A DNA stretch of 64,000 nucleotides from Rhizobium redzepovicii (GCF_019793435.1 NZ_JAILYH010000002.1:1-64000), one strand, 5' to 3'. Counted from the first letter of the stretch, positions 51,562 through 61,828 are shown. A program made the numbers and translations. The notes: generated by a model not told the origin, from the letters alone.

Positions 51562-52581
51562 TCAGCGCTTCAAAGCCTGTGACGGCAGTTGACCGAAACG
51601 CTTCCGGTATTCTGCTGAAAATCGCCCGAGATGGGTAAATCCCCATCGGAGCGCGATGTCGGCGACGGCCTGTCGCGTGCCGGATTCGAGCAGATCGCGA
51701 TGGGCGGAAAGCATCCGGATTTCATGCAGGTAGGCCATCGGCGTGGTATCTCTGAACTGCCGGAAACCCTGTTGCAAAGTGCGGACGCTGACCTTGGCTG
51801 CGGTCGCGATGTCGTTGAGCGAGATCGGCTCGGCGATATATTCCTGCATGAATTCGATCGCCCATTTCACATGGCGAGGAGCCGGGGCCGGAGCGGGAAG
51901 CGCAAGCGCCTCCGAATAGCGATGGGGACAGGTCTCCAGAAGCAGATAGATCGTCGCGTCGCAGAGCGCGTTCAGAGCCAGCGGCGACTGCAGCAGCGGC
52001 CCGTCGCCGCTGAGTCCATAATGGAGGTTCGCGGCGAGTTGCTGCAACACGAGCCCTGGACCGGTCGTCAGATCGATAGAGGGACGAAAATCCGTGTCGC
52101 CAATAATCGTTCGCTCGAACATCTGTGTCAGGTGCCTGTTGATCCTCGCTTGATCGATGAACAGGCCGAGATGACGGCGCGGGCCGAGCAGGCGGGCACC
52201 CGAGACGCGGCCCGCCCCGAGAATGGCGCCGCGGCCGGGAATGGAATGGATATGCTCCTTGCCCGCATCGAAGAGGGCGTCCCCCTCCATCGGCAGGAAT
52301 ATGATCACCTTGCCACTGGGCGCCTCCCGCCGGATCGAGATTGTGCCTTCGTAGGCGCAGTCGGCAATGGCCAGCTCTTCCGTCGCGACGAAATTGCAGC
52401 GATAGGCGATGGGTGCGTCGGCTTTCGCCTCAGCCTTGATCGGAGAGTTCGGCGTCGACAATATTTCCGAGAGTGCGTCCGGATCCGTGCCGCTGAACGC
52501 CGTCTCCCAAAACGGCGGGCTCTGCCTCGCCGGATCGTGGAGGGAGCTGCCATTGGCGGGCATAAGGGAACGACCGGACAT
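51562..52581 (-). CDS. AraC-family transcriptional regulator
   Basis: A 339-residue regulator. The C-terminal 100 residues carry the two helix-turn-helices of AraC (ISLNDIATAAKVSVRTLQQG and RQAVADIALRWGFTHLGRFS, YRKRFGQLPSQAL). The N-terminal part resembles the cupin-like ligand-binding domain of AraC_binding_2/'oxygenase regulator' types (GKVIIFLPMEGDALFDAGKE). It could control dadA downstream on the same strand or the convergent aminotransferase, but its target is not shown by sequence. Confidence 0.83.
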   Translation of the reverse strand: MSGRSLMPANGSSLHDPARQSPPFWETAFSGTDPDALSEILSTPNSPIKAEAKADAPIAYRCNFVATEELAIADCAYEGTISIRREAPSGKVIIFLPMEGDALFDAGKEHIHSIPGRGAILGAGRVSGARLLGPRRHLGLFIDQARINRHLTQMFERTIIGDTDFRPSIDLTTGPGLVLQQLAANLHYGLSGDGPLLQSPLALNALCDATIYLLLETCPHRYSEALALPAPAPAPRHVKWAIEFMQEYIAEPISLNDIATAAKVSVRTLQQGFRQFRDTTPMAYLHEIRMLSAHRDLLESGTRQAVADIALRWGFTHLGRFSAEYRKRFGQLPSQALKR

Positions 52582-52662
52582 TCATGACCTCGAAGACAAA
52601 GCCCATCGATAATAAGCGATGGCCGCAATCATTTCTTTGCATTTTGCGCCGTTTGACGGGTT

Positions 52663-53913
52663 TCAGCCATATCGATTGATGGCGAGATCCCGCGCGTCGA
52701 TCTCAGGCGTGCGACCGCCGACCAGATCGCTGATCAGCCGCGCCGAACCGGTGCTCATCGTCCAGCCGAGCGTGCCGTGGCCGGTGTTGAGAAAGAGACC
52801 GCTGATCTTCGTCGGGCCGATGACCGGCGTGCCATCCGGCGTCATCGGGCGCAGGCCGGACCAGAAGGACGCCTTGGAAACATCGCCGCCGGGGAACAGA
52901 TCGGTGACCGAATGTTCCAGCGTGCTGCGGCGGGCGAACCCGAGATCGTTGGTATAGCCCGAGATTTCAGCCATGCCGCCGACGCGGATGCGGTCCCCGA
53001 GCCGGGTGATTGCGATCTTGAAGGTTTCATCCATGACGGTCGATTCCGGAGCGCGCGTCGCGTCGGTGATCGGGATGGTGAGCGAATAGCCCTTCACCGG
53101 ATAGACCGGCAATTTGATGCCGAAGGGCTTGAGCAGCAGCGGCGAATAGCTGCCGAGCGCAACCACCACCGCATCCGCACTCATCCGTTCGCGATCGGTG
53201 ATGACGCCGCGTACGCGGCCGGCCTCGACATCCAGCGCCTTGATCGTCGTGTCATAGGCAAAGCGGACGCCGAGTGCCTCGGCTTTGGCGGCCAGCGCAT
53301 TGGTGAATTTGAAGCAGTCGCCGGTTTCGTCCTTCGGCGTCAGCAGGCCGCCGACGATCTTGTCGCGCACGTGCTTCAATGCCGGCTCAAAGCGGATGCA
53401 GCCGTCCCGGTTCAGCACCTCATAGGGAATGCCGTCCGCCGCCAGCGCCTTGACGTCCTTGGCCGAGGCCTCGAGCTGCTGCTGCGTGCGGAAGAGCTGC
53501 AGCGTTCCCTGCATGCGTTCGTCATAGGCGATGCCGGTCTCGGCGCGAAGTTCGGCCAACGCGATGCGGCTGTAATCGGCAAGGCGCAGCATGCGGCTCT
53601 TATTGATCGCGTAGCGCTCGGAGGTGCAGTTCGACAGCATCCTCGCCATCCAGGAGAGCATGGCCATGTCGAGCTTCGGGCGCAGGATGAGGGGCGCATG
53701 TTTCATGAACAGCCACTTCATCGCTTTCGCCGGAATGCCGGGCGCTGCCCATGGCGAGCAATAACCGAAGGAAACTTCGCCGGCATTGGCAAAGCTCGTT
53801 TCCAGCGCCGGGCCTGTCTGCCGATCGACGACCGTGACCTCATGGCCTGATTTGGCTAGCTGATAAGCGGATGTGACGCCGACGATACCGGCACCCAGAA
53901 CAATGACTTTCAT
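52663..53913 (-). CDS. dadA: D-amino acid dehydrogenase
   Basis: A 416-residue flavoprotein with the DadA start [20 protein letters not shown] (GxGxxG), the membrane-association and FAD block [20 protein letters not shown] and the C-terminal FAD loop [20 protein letters not shown]. It oxidises D-alanine and other D-amino acids to keto acids and passes electrons to the respiratory chain. The alanine racemase gene lies 31 bases upstream on the same strand, giving the dad pathway. Confidence 0.92.
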   Translation of the reverse strand: MKVIVLGAGIVGVTSAYQLAKSGHEVTVVDRQTGPALETSFANAGEVSFGYCSPWAAPGIPAKAMKWLFMKHAPLILRPKLDMAMLSWMARMLSNCTSERYAINKSRMLRLADYSRIALAELRAETGIAYDERMQGTLQLFRTQQQLEASAKDVKALAADGIPYEVLNRDGCIRFEPALKHVRDKIVGGLLTPKDETGDCFKFTNALAAKAEALGVRFAYDTTIKALDVEAGRVRGVITDRERMSADAVVVALGSYSPLLLKPFGIKLPVYPVKGYSLTIPITDATRAPESTVMDETFKIAITRLGDRIRVGGMAEISGYTNDLGFARRSTLEHSVTDLFPGGDVSKASFWSGLRPMTPDGTPVIGPTKISGLFLNTGHGTLGWTMSTGSARLISDLVGGRTPEIDARDLAINRYG

Positions 53914-53944
53914 GATCTTCCCAAATGATGGAGCCGCCGGGCTC

Positions 53945-55081
53945 TCAGCGATATTGCCTGTCGTAACGATCGCCCAGAGCGGTTAGGATTTCGTAAGATA
54001 TGGTGCCGGCATCGCCGGCGATGTCCTCGAGCGTCTGGTTCGGGCCAAGCACTTCGACCAGACTGCCCAGCGTCAGCGTGCCTTCGGGCAGTGCCGACAC
54101 GTCGACGGTCACGCTGTCCATCGAGACCCGGCCGACGATCGGCAGGCGGATGCCGTTGACATAGACGGCGCCGCGGTCGCTGAGCGTCCGGGGCAGACCG
54201 TCGGCATAGCCGGCGGCGATGGTGGCGAGACGCATCTCCCGCTGGGTGACATGCGCGCCGCCATAGCCGACCTTGGTGCCTGCCGGCACGGTGCGGGTCT
54301 GCACCACGGCGACATCGAGGCTGACGACCGGCTCCATCGGGTTCGCCTCACCATTGTTGGGCGCGCCGCCGTAAAGCGCGATGCCGGGGCGGGCGAGCAC
54401 ACCATGATAGGCATCACCGAGGAAGACTCCGCCGGAATTGGCGAAGGACATGTCGAGGCCGGGAAATTCGTCGGCAATGCGGGACATCTCGGCCAACTGT
54501 TCGCCGTTCTGGTCGCTCTCCATATCGTCGGCCGAAGCGAGATGGCTCATGATGAACAGGATTTCGACATTGCTGCCGTCGCCAAGCGCTGCCGCCAGTT
54601 CGGCTCGTTCTTCCCGGGGAAAGCCGAGCCGCGACATGCCGGTGTCGAATTGCAGCACGGCAGGCAGGCATCGCTTCAGCATCCGCGCCGTCGCCGACCA
54701 TTGCCGCCACTGGGCCAGCGAGTTGACAACCGGCACGATGCCCCTCTCGGCGCCGGCGATCTCGTTGCCCGGCTGCAAGCCGTTCAGCACAAAAATCTGG
54801 GCGTCATGCGCAAGGGTCGGCCGCAGCCTGACCGCCTCGACGAACTGGGCGACGAAGAAATGCCGGCAGCCTTCGCCGTAGAGCGTTGCCGCGACCCGCT
54901 CGGCGCCGAGGCCGTAGGCGTCGGCCTTGACGACGGCTCCGGCGCGGACCGGCGCCAGCATCGATACGAGCTTGCGGTAGTTGCGGCCGAGCGCGGCAAG
55001 ATCGATCGTCAGATAGCCCGTGGCTCCCTTTGCGGTCGTGGTGCGTGTGCGGGAAACCAAAATATCGCTATCCATGTCCAT
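53945..55081 (-). CDS. dadX: Catabolic alanine racemase
   Basis: A 378-residue PLP enzyme. The cofactor Lys is K52 in [15 protein letters not shown], and the C-terminal domain has GYADGLPR and [13 protein letters not shown]. It converts L-alanine to D-alanine, which DadA oxidises. Its association with dadA and a divergent Lrp-type regulator marks the catabolic (DadX-like) rather than the biosynthetic enzyme. The N-terminal 20 residues are an unusual Thr/Arg-rich extension; the ATG at 55081 could be replaced by a later start such as 55075. Confidence 0.88.
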   Translation of the reverse strand: MDMDSDILVSRTRTTTAKGATGYLTIDLAALGRNYRKLVSMLAPVRAGAVVKADAYGLGAERVAATLYGEGCRHFFVAQFVEAVRLRPTLAHDAQIFVLNGLQPGNEIAGAERGIVPVVNSLAQWRQWSATARMLKRCLPAVLQFDTGMSRLGFPREERAELAAALGDGSNVEILFIMSHLASADDMESDQNGEQLAEMSRIADEFPGLDMSFANSGGVFLGDAYHGVLARPGIALYGGAPNNGEANPMEPVVSLDVAVVQTRTVPAGTKVGYGGAHVTQREMRLATIAAGYADGLPRTLSDRGAVYVNGIRLPIVGRVSMDSVTVDVSALPEGTLTLGSLVEVLGPNQTLEDIAGDAGTISYEILTALGDRYDRQYR

Positions 55082-55201
55082 CCCTCTCGATCTCAGGAAA
55101 GTTTATGAAACAATGCGCGAAATTGCCTAGCATTCAGCAGCTGCTTATCGCATTATTTGCTTATTATCCGCATAATCGGCGAACTTTTGGTATAATCTAT
55201 C

Positions 55202-55666
55202 ATGACCGCTCTCGACTCGATCGATCGCAATATCCTGAGACTGCTGCGCCTCGACGCCCGCATGAGCAATGCCAAGCTCGCCGCCGAGATCGGCCTGTCG
55301 CCGTCCGCCTGCCTCAGGCGCATCAAGATCATGGAAAAGTCAGGGGTGATCCGCGGCTATACGGCGCTGGTGGACCCCGGCAATGCGGACGAGATGATCG
55401 CCGTGATCATCAACATCACGCTCGAGCGACAGACGGAGGACCATCTCGATCGCTTCGAGGCGGCGGTCCGCCGGCATCCCGAGATCCGGGAATGTTTTCT
55501 GATGACGGGCGGTTCCGACTATCTCCTGCGCGTGGAGGTCGCCAGTCCGGGCGAATTCGAGCGCATCCACAAGGAAATACTGTCGACCCTACCGGGCGTC
55601 CTCCGGATTCATTCCAGCTTCTCGATCCGCAATGTTCTGGCGACGCGCACCAGAGGCAGGCGTTAA
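55202..55666 (+). CDS. Lrp/AsnC-family regulator of the dad genes
   Basis: A 154-residue regulator with an N-terminal helix-turn-helix (RMSNAKLAAEIGLSPSACLR) and a C-terminal RAM ligand-binding domain (AVIINITLERQTEDHLDRFE, MTGGSDYLLRVEVASPGEFE). It diverges from dadX-dadA with a 120-base AT-rich gap (several TTAT and ATAATC runs), the usual site for Lrp-type activators. It probably senses alanine. Confidence 0.9.
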   Translation: MTALDSIDRNILRLLRLDARMSNAKLAAEIGLSPSACLRRIKIMEKSGVIRGYTALVDPGNADEMIAVIINITLERQTEDHLDRFEAAVRRHPEIRECFLMTGGSDYLLRVEVASPGEFERIHKEILSTLPGVLRIHSSFSIRNVLATRTRGRR

Positions 55667-55977
55667 AACGCGATCACCAAACACGGCGTCGGTTTTGCCG
55701 CCATTCGAAATCCGGGTGGTCTGACTGCCTGCCAATGAAAGCCGAATTCCGGCTCGAAAACGATCCCTCTCTCCGTCTTGCGCGAAGGTTCGAGGCGGGG
55801 AGTTTTTGATTGCGCGACCGAGCACCATCAGCGGGCCTCTATCAATTCTCAACGCCGCAGCCTTGCGGATCGCTCGTCAGCGGCGGATTGTTGGGCTGCG
55901 GTGCCGGCTAGAGCCTGAATCTCTACGGAACAATCGGCAGCGTTCAGCGGTTTGGTAGCTTAAACGGGGAGGCTATC

Positions 55978-56496
55978 ATGCGTGCTGTTCTGATCGCTGC
56001 TATATTCTCGCTGTCCTGCCTGCCTCACACAGCAAAGGCGTCGGAGTCGGGATTCTTGCGATCCCTGGCGGGCGATTGGCGCGGGACCGGTATGGTTCTC
56101 ACCAAGATCGGCGGCACGAACTTCAATGTTTCCTGCACGCTCAAATCAGACGCGAGTGAATCCGCAGTCTCGATGAACGGGAAATGCCGCGGCCTTGCGG
56201 TTTTCACAAGAGCGTTCTCGGCCAACGTCAAGGCATTGGGACAACGATACACCGGCAACTACATCGGGCCATCGGGACAGCCTTCCAAACTGGTCGGCAG
56301 CAGGCAGGGCGACGCGCTCAATCTTCGAGTGACCTGGGCTCGCGTGGTCAATGGCGACCGAAACGCGACGTTGATGATCGAGAAAGTCGGACAGGACAGG
56401 CTTCGGCTTCAAACGGTCGATCAGGACCCGACGTCGGGCAAATCCGTGGTGACGAGCCGCATCGATTTGCAACGCCCCCCTGCAGCGGGAAGATAG
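55978..56496 (+). CDS. Exported hypothetical protein
   Basis: A 172-residue protein with a signal peptide (MRAVLIAAIFSLSCLPHTAKA) and a beta-rich mature part (FLRSLAGDWRGTGMVLTKIG, VSCTLKSDAS, RYTGNYIGPSGQPSKLVGSR). It resembles small lipocalin-like periplasmic proteins of rhizobia with a 'GDWRGTG' start. Function unknown. GGGGAGG precedes the ATG. A weak EcfG-like -35 (GGAAC, 55927) lies upstream with a spacing one base longer than usual. No gene was found in 55667-55977. Confidence 0.72.
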   Translation: MRAVLIAAIFSLSCLPHTAKASESGFLRSLAGDWRGTGMVLTKIGGTNFNVSCTLKSDASESAVSMNGKCRGLAVFTRAFSANVKALGQRYTGNYIGPSGQPSKLVGSRQGDALNLRVTWARVVNGDRNATLMIEKVGQDRLRLQTVDQDPTSGKSVVTSRIDLQRPPAAGR

Positions 56497-56583
56497 GAAT
56501 GTCCAGCCGGAGTGTCGGCGGGCGCATGGGCATCCTGGCTGGTTTCAAACCGGCCATGCTTCCGGCATATCTGCTCGAAGGCA

Positions 56584-58254
56584 CTATGTCCCTATCGGGA
56601 CTTCGACTTCCGTCTTCGCTGCGGGTTCCCCGGTTAAGAAGACAACTTCGAAGACGAGCCCTTCGGACCTGTAATCCGATCTGGATTGCGCCTGCGCCTT
56701 GGAGGAAAAGGCCCGCTCTATGAGGACGGAGCCGAAGCCTCTTTTTGTCGGCGTCAAAACCGGCGGCCCGCCGGCTTCCGTCCATACAAGGAGGACGCGG
56801 CCGTCATCGTGCTTCCATTCGATGGCGACGGTTCCCTGCTCGCTTCCAAGGCTTCCGTACTTCGTTGCATTGGTCGCCAACTCGTGGAGCACGAGGGAAA
56901 GCGGCAGGGCGATATCGGCCGGAAGAATCACGTCGGGGCCATCGAGACGAATGCGTTCCTGCGAGGCGATGTGCGCCCGCAAGGCGGCGGAGATGATTTC
57001 CCGGATGGGGGCGGCCGACCCCTCCCGTGACAGGATGAGATCATATGTGCCGGCAAGTGCGGCGAGCCTTTCTGCAAAGGCGTTGTAGCTTTCCGGATTG
57101 GAGCGCGAAAAGGTCTGCCGGGCGATCGCCTGAACGAGAGCGAAGCCATTCTTGACCCGGTGCGCCATCTCGCGGACGAGCAGGGTTCGCTCCTCCTCCT
57201 CCTGTTCGTTCCGGCGTCTCCGCTCATCGAGTTCGTCGAGCAACCGGTCGAAGGTCGCGCCGACGATGTCCAGTTCGTCCGGCCCCGTCATGCCGGTGCG
57301 CGCCGTCGTCTGGCCGTTGCGCCACTTCTCCATCACCTCCGCGATCCTGGAGATCGGCGCGAGAATGAAGCGGTTGCCGATGAAGATCGCGGCCAGAAAG
57401 GCGAAAAGTGCCCCGCCGATGATGGCGAGCGTATTCATCAGCGTCGCCCGGTTGATCGGCGCGAAAGCTTCCGGTTTCGAGAAGCCGGCGCTGACATAGA
57501 GGGGGCTGGACGGCAGCGCTATCGGGCGATAGCCGAGGATGCGCACGGTTCCGTCCTGGCTCGTCACCTCGATCACATCGGGCTGTTCAGCGTGGATCAG
57601 GTGCTGGTATTCGTCGGGTATGACCGTGCCGACGAACTGTTCCGGAAGGGGAACGCGCGCGACGATGGTTCCCTTGCCGTCGGCGATCGTCACCGCGTTA
57701 CCGGGAGCGACGCCGCGCTCGGTGATGCGGTTTTGCAGCCAGTCCAGCCTGATACCGCTGACGATGAGGGCCTTGACGCTCTCGCCTTCCATCAAAGGCA
57801 TTGCGAGCGGCAGGACGGGGCGGTCGGAAAGGCGGCTCTGCGTATAGGTGCCGACGGAAAAGTCTTTGGTCTCGAGCGTCTGCTTGAAGTAATCGCGATC
57901 GGAGAACACCACGCCGTCCGGAAAAGCCATGCTCCCGCAGACCGGCCGCCCGTCGAGCCCGACGACGAAGATGGTCCGGATGTTCGGAATGCTTTCGGCA
58001 ACCGATTTGAGAGCCTCGTTGCACGCCTGGATGTCGAGATGCCGGACGGAAGGCATGGCGGACACCGACACCAGAAGGGCATGCAGGCCCTCCACGATCC
58101 GTTCGACTTCCGACGACGCCTGCCTTGCAGCCTGTGCTGCGGACGCGCGCACCTCTTCGTTGCGCTGATGGCGGAGCGCGACTTCGTTGTATGCGAGCAT
58201 CGCGACCACGGGCGCCAGCGCCGCGACCGCAACTGCAACCAGCTTGAGTCTCAT
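56584..58254 (-). CDS. HWE-family sensor histidine kinase with Cache sensor
   Basis: A 556-residue membrane kinase. Two helices (about 3-21 and 275-297) enclose a periplasmic double-Cache domain (25-270). A HAMP-like linker (300-350) leads to the HWE kinase core: phospho-acceptor H365 in EMAHRVKNGFAL, N box HELATNATKYGSL and the family WxE (W491-T-E493). It senses a small ligand outside the cell. It is head to head with a diguanylate cyclase gene (150 bases), so the two may form one signalling unit. No receiver gene is adjacent. Confidence 0.88.
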   Translation of the reverse strand: MRLKLVAVAVAALAPVVAMLAYNEVALRHQRNEEVRASAAQAARQASSEVERIVEGLHALLVSVSAMPSVRHLDIQACNEALKSVAESIPNIRTIFVVGLDGRPVCGSMAFPDGVVFSDRDYFKQTLETKDFSVGTYTQSRLSDRPVLPLAMPLMEGESVKALIVSGIRLDWLQNRITERGVAPGNAVTIADGKGTIVARVPLPEQFVGTVIPDEYQHLIHAEQPDVIEVTSQDGTVRILGYRPIALPSSPLYVSAGFSKPEAFAPINRATLMNTLAIIGGALFAFLAAIFIGNRFILAPISRIAEVMEKWRNGQTTARTGMTGPDELDIVGATFDRLLDELDERRRRNEQEEEERTLLVREMAHRVKNGFALVQAIARQTFSRSNPESYNAFAERLAALAGTYDLILSREGSAAPIREIISAALRAHIASQERIRLDGPDVILPADIALPLSLVLHELATNATKYGSLGSEQGTVAIEWKHDDGRVLLVWTEAGGPPVLTPTKRGFGSVLIERAFSSKAQAQSRSDYRSEGLVFEVVFLTGEPAAKTEVEVPIGT

Positions 58255-58406
58255 CCTGTTCCCTCTCGGACGAGGGTTCGTAGCATGATCGGGACGATCT
58301 GGCCCAGATCACCCAGGGAATCTTGTTTACAAAATATCAACATACGAATCAGGACATCCGGGCGTGCGCCTTGCCGAGCCTCCGATCGCGGCTACATAAT
58401 CCAAGG

Positions 58407-59714
58407 ATGAATGATGCCAAAAGCACGTCCTCCGAAGGTTCTGCCGCCGGGTCCTTCTCGTTGCGGCCACTGAATGGTGCGATGGCCGATGAGGTCGAAC
58501 GTCTTTTATCGGGCAGAACCCGCGATATCCGCCTGACGGGAGATCTGCGCCGCCGATATGACGAAAAGTCATGGCGGCAGACCGCGAAGGTCATCCGGTC
58601 CTGGATGATATGGGTGGCATTCGTCGATATCCTGACGCTGGCGCTGAACGCTATTCTGCTTCCCCCACAGGTCGTGCTGTCGATGGTCGCTCCCGCCTGC
58701 CTTTTGCCGCCGGCGGCGATTTTGACAGCGCTCGTCTGGAGCAAGCCGCGCGCGGCGGTGGTACAGCGCGCATCGCTGCTTGTGGGAATGTGCCTTATTC
58801 TTCTATCGGTGGCACTTGTCGGCGTCTTTGCCGGCGGTGAATTTTACGAGCGGCATTTGAGCATCATGCTGTTCGTCGCGACGAGCGCAATCACCATCTT
58901 CAGCGTGCCGCTGGCGTGGACGGTTGCCATCGCCTGTTATGCCCTTTGTCTCTATTTCATCCTTCAATGGCACAACCCGATCCTGGACGCCGGCAGCGTC
59001 GCCGCCGCGACCCTGTTCTTTTCCTGCGGGATCATCGCCACCGTGGTTGCCCGGCGCACGATGAACATCCTGGCGCAGAAGACATTTCTGCTAGACTGCA
59101 GGGACCAGCGCCGGGTTGCAGAACTGGCCGATGCAAACGCCCGACTGGAGCGGCTGGCCAGAACCGATCCGCTGACGGGGATCGCCAACCGCCGCTGGAT
59201 GATGGAAACGCTTGAGGGCCTGTGGCGCAACGACGGTGAAGCCGGCGTCGTCGCAGCCATGCTCATGTGCGATATCGATCACTTCAAGGCGCTGAACGAT
59301 AAGCTCGGCCATGGCGAGGGCGACCGCTGCCTCGTCAAGGTTGCCGGCATCATCCAGAGCTGCGTGCGCGCCGATCGCGACCTGGTCTCGCGCCATGGCG
59401 GCGAGGAATTCCTGATCGTGCTTCCGGATGTCGACGAAGACGAAGCCATCGCGGTGGCCACGCGAATACGCGAGAGCGTGGAAGCCGCTGCCCTTCCGAA
59501 TCCGTCCTCCGGTGTTGGCCCCTCGGTCACGTTGAGCGTCGGAATCGCCTTGAAATCGGCGCTCGACACCGACATTTCGCTGGCCGCTCTCCAGCACGAG
59601 GCCGACATGGCTCTCTACCGCGCCAAGGAAGCCGGCCGGAACCAGGTCTGCGTCTTTCGCCGGCCGCACCAGGCTGCACCTTCCGCCACCGAGCAGATCG
59701 CCGCCCGACGCTAG
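58407..59714 (+). CDS. Membrane diguanylate cyclase (GGDEF)
   Basis: The ATG at 58407 gives a 435-residue protein; the longer frame from 58323 lacks a ribosome site. Six helices (about 64-215) form a membrane sensor. A coiled linker then leads to a GGDEF domain with GGEEF (331-335) and the upstream RTDPLTGIANRR, so cyclase activity is expected. The usual RxxD inhibitory site is not present at the normal spacing (ADRD). It diverges from the HWE kinase gene and would raise cyclic-di-GMP, opposite to the EAL protein at 12.3 kb. Confidence 0.88.
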   Translation: MNDAKSTSSEGSAAGSFSLRPLNGAMADEVERLLSGRTRDIRLTGDLRRRYDEKSWRQTAKVIRSWMIWVAFVDILTLALNAILLPPQVVLSMVAPACLLPPAAILTALVWSKPRAAVVQRASLLVGMCLILLSVALVGVFAGGEFYERHLSIMLFVATSAITIFSVPLAWTVAIACYALCLYFILQWHNPILDAGSVAAATLFFSCGIIATVVARRTMNILAQKTFLLDCRDQRRVAELADANARLERLARTDPLTGIANRRWMMETLEGLWRNDGEAGVVAAMLMCDIDHFKALNDKLGHGEGDRCLVKVAGIIQSCVRADRDLVSRHGGEEFLIVLPDVDEDEAIAVATRIRESVEAAALPNPSSGVGPSVTLSVGIALKSALDTDISLAALQHEADMALYRAKEAGRNQVCVFRRPHQAAPSATEQIAARR

Positions 59715-59761
59715 AACAGGGTGTGGCCCGAATTCCGACCTGCCACCCGGCTGATCGACAT

Positions 59762-59959
59762 TCATCGGATGACCAGGATCGCAACCATGGCAGCCGCCGA
59801 GACGAGGCTGGCAGCGTTGAGCCCGAAGATCAGATATCCCACTGCCTTTTGCCGATGACCGGGTTCCACATTTCCGAAGACGGCCGTCAGCCCGCCCGCG
59901 ATCCAGCTCGCCAGCGTCAGAGCGCCGAGAAGAAGAGCCCACTGCGTTGCTATATCCAT
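59762..59959 (-). CDS. Small two-helix membrane protein, 65 aa
   Basis: The ATG follows GGAGCAGGAT. Two hydrophobic segments (residues 7-26 ALLLGALTLASWIAGGLTAV and 41-63) are joined by a basic loop (EPGHRQKA), a helical hairpin in the inner membrane. Codons are well biased. It is convergent with the cyclase gene. The family is not known to me; small hairpin proteins of this sort often modulate a larger membrane partner. Confidence 0.65.
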   Translation of the reverse strand: MDIATQWALLLGALTLASWIAGGLTAVFGNVEPGHRQKAVGYLIFGLNAASLVSAAAMVAILVIR

Positions 59960-60124
59960 ATCCTGCTCCCATGCGGTGCACGCCCGGCCAGGAATGCCTG
60001 CGCGGGTTCAGCGGTAACAGGCCGGGTCCGCTTTTGTTTCCGTGCGTGTCGCACTTTCACGTGAGCAACCCGCGATTTGCAGGCTCCGACACCCCCCAGA
60101 GCAATCAAGACTTGACGGCAACCG

Positions 60125-60136
60125 TATGTCTACATA
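60125..60136. promoter_or_regulatory. Candidate GntR operator
   Basis: TATGTCTACATA has inverted arms TATGT/ACATA with a 2-base centre, the pattern of FCD-type GntR sites, 36 bases before the GntR start. Confidence 0.5.
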
Positions 60137-60171
60137 ATGTCTTCTAAAGAAATTATGAGGCAAGCTGAGAT

Positions 60172-60867
60172 ATGAATGCCGAAGTCGCCATTCCGGACCG
60201 CAAGTCCAGCCTCGAACTCGCACTGCGCAGGCGTATCCTGACGATGCAGCTGCCTCCGGGTGCGGTGCTTGATGAAGTGGCCTTGAGCGAGGAATTCGGG
60301 CTTTCACGTCCGCCGGTGCGCGAGCTGATGCGGCAGATGGCTGGCGAGGGCTATATCGAGCTTGAGGCGAACCGCGCCGCCCGTGTCAGCTCCATGAGCT
60401 ACAACTCGCTGCGCGACTTTTTCCTGCTCGCGCCGATGATCTACATTACCGCCAACAAGCTCGCGGCCGAGAACCGGACGACTGCGGAACTGGAGGTTCT
60501 CAGAGAGATCCAGCGCGCCTTCCGGAAGGCGGTCGATGATTGCGATGTCGAGGGCCGGGTATTCTACAATGATCAGTTCCACCGCCAGATCGGCGAGATG
60601 GCTCACAATGTCTACGTCGTTCCGAGCCTGCGCCGCCTGCAGATCGACCACGCAAGGATCGGCAAGATCTTCTACCAGCACCCGAACACGCCGCGCATGC
60701 AGGAAGAACTGGAGTTGGCGTCGGCTCAGCACGACGAGATGATCGAGGTCATCGAGCGGCGTGACGCCGAGGCCTCCGGCGAGCTAGCGCGGCTCCATAT
60801 CGAACTCTCCAGGCGGAACATGGCGATGTACGCCGCCCCTGAGGGACTGCAGGCGCCGACCCTCTAG
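60172..60867 (+). CDS. GntR regulator, FCD subfamily
   Basis: A 231-residue regulator with a winged helix-turn-helix (VALSEEFGLSRPPVRELMRQ) and a helical FCD domain (FYNDQFHRQIGEMAHNVYVV, QHDEMIEVIERRDAEASGEL). It leads a plus-strand cluster with a DapA-family enzyme (72 bases on) and a flavin oxidase and most likely controls it through the TATGTCTACATA site. It is not the same gene as the two other FCD regulators of the window. Confidence 0.88.
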   Translation: MNAEVAIPDRKSSLELALRRRILTMQLPPGAVLDEVALSEEFGLSRPPVRELMRQMAGEGYIELEANRAARVSSMSYNSLRDFFLLAPMIYITANKLAAENRTTAELEVLREIQRAFRKAVDDCDVEGRVFYNDQFHRQIGEMAHNVYVVPSLRRLQIDHARIGKIFYQHPNTPRMQEELELASAQHDEMIEVIERRDAEASGELARLHIELSRRNMAMYAAPEGLQAPTL

Positions 60868-60939
60868 GTCAGGCAATCAGACACGCAGCTCAAGACAATC
60901 CAGATCGACCTTCGGCCTAACGCAACGGGATTTCCATCA

Positions 60940-61827
60940 ATGACCGCCTTTCCCTTTCCAGGACTCAATCTCGCAATCACCACCCCGTTCGACGATGCCG
61001 GCCGCATCGATTATGGACGGCTCGAAGTCAATGTCGAACACTATCTCGCCGCAGGCATCGACAGCTTCCTGTTCAGCTCGGGAACCGGCATGCATGTCTA
61101 TCTCTCCAAACAAGAATCCGAGGAACTGGTCCGTCGCGGCGCGAAGATCGTCAATGGCCGCGCCAAGGTGATCGCCCAGGCCTCGGCGCTGCTGGTGGAA
61201 GATGTCGTCGAGCGGACCGCCCGCGCCCGCGACGCCGGCGCCGAAGGCGTCATGGTGCTTCCGCCCTTCTTCGAAGGGCCGACCGACGACCAGGGCATTC
61301 TCGATTTCTACGCCGAGGTCGCCAAGGCTGGCCTTCCGGTCATCGGCTATAACGTGCCCCAGGCGGTCGGCGTCGCCATCACGCCGGAGCTCTTGGATAA
61401 GCTGAACGACATTCCAGGCTTTTCAGCCGTCAAGGACAGCAGCGGGGATCTGGGAAAACAGGCAGCCCTCATACGCACCGGCCGCTTCGTCATGAACGGC
61501 GCCGACCCACTCGTCCCCTATGCGCTCTATGCCGGATGCGACGGCCTGATCTGGGGCGGCGCGAACTTCGCGCCGAAAACCTGCGTTGCGCTCGTTGCGG
61601 CGGCCGCTCAGCGCAAATGGGACGAGGTCCGCGCGCTCTGGAAAATCCTGGAGCCGGCCATGGGCCTGATCTGGGATGGCGATTACGTGCAGTCCGTCTA
61701 CGCAGCCGCCGAGCTGATCGGCTATGGCGCGGGCGCCCCGAGAAAGCCGCTGCGCGCCCTTGCCCCGGAAAAGCTTCCCGCTCTCCGGCACTCCCTCGAA
61801 ACGCTTATGGAGCGGGAAGCGATCTGA
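60940..61827 (+). CDS. DapA-family lyase or deaminase of unknown substrate
   Basis: A 295-residue TIM barrel of the DHDPS superfamily. K165 (FSAVKDSSGDL) is the Schiff-base lysine and Y137 sits in IGYNVP. The carboxylate loop reads SSGTGMHVY, unlike the GSTGE form of the hydroxyproline enzyme at 43.3 kb, so the substrate is likely different. It is followed one base later by a flavin oxidase gene. An oxidase plus DapA-type pair suggests breakdown of a cyclic imine or keto-sugar acid. Confidence 0.83.
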   Translation: MTAFPFPGLNLAITTPFDDAGRIDYGRLEVNVEHYLAAGIDSFLFSSGTGMHVYLSKQESEELVRRGAKIVNGRAKVIAQASALLVEDVVERTARARDAGAEGVMVLPPFFEGPTDDQGILDFYAEVAKAGLPVIGYNVPQAVGVAITPELLDKLNDIPGFSAVKDSSGDLGKQAALIRTGRFVMNGADPLVPYALYAGCDGLIWGGANFAPKTCVALVAAAAQRKWDEVRALWKILEPAMGLIWDGDYVQSVYAAAELIGYGAGAPRKPLRALAPEKLPALRHSLETLMEREAI

Positions 61828-61828
61828 C

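Noticed and set aside
55927..55952. EcfG-like promoter before the exported protein at 55978
   Set aside because: GGAAC is present but the next GTT is 18 bases away, one more than the usual range, and the C of CGTT is not in place.
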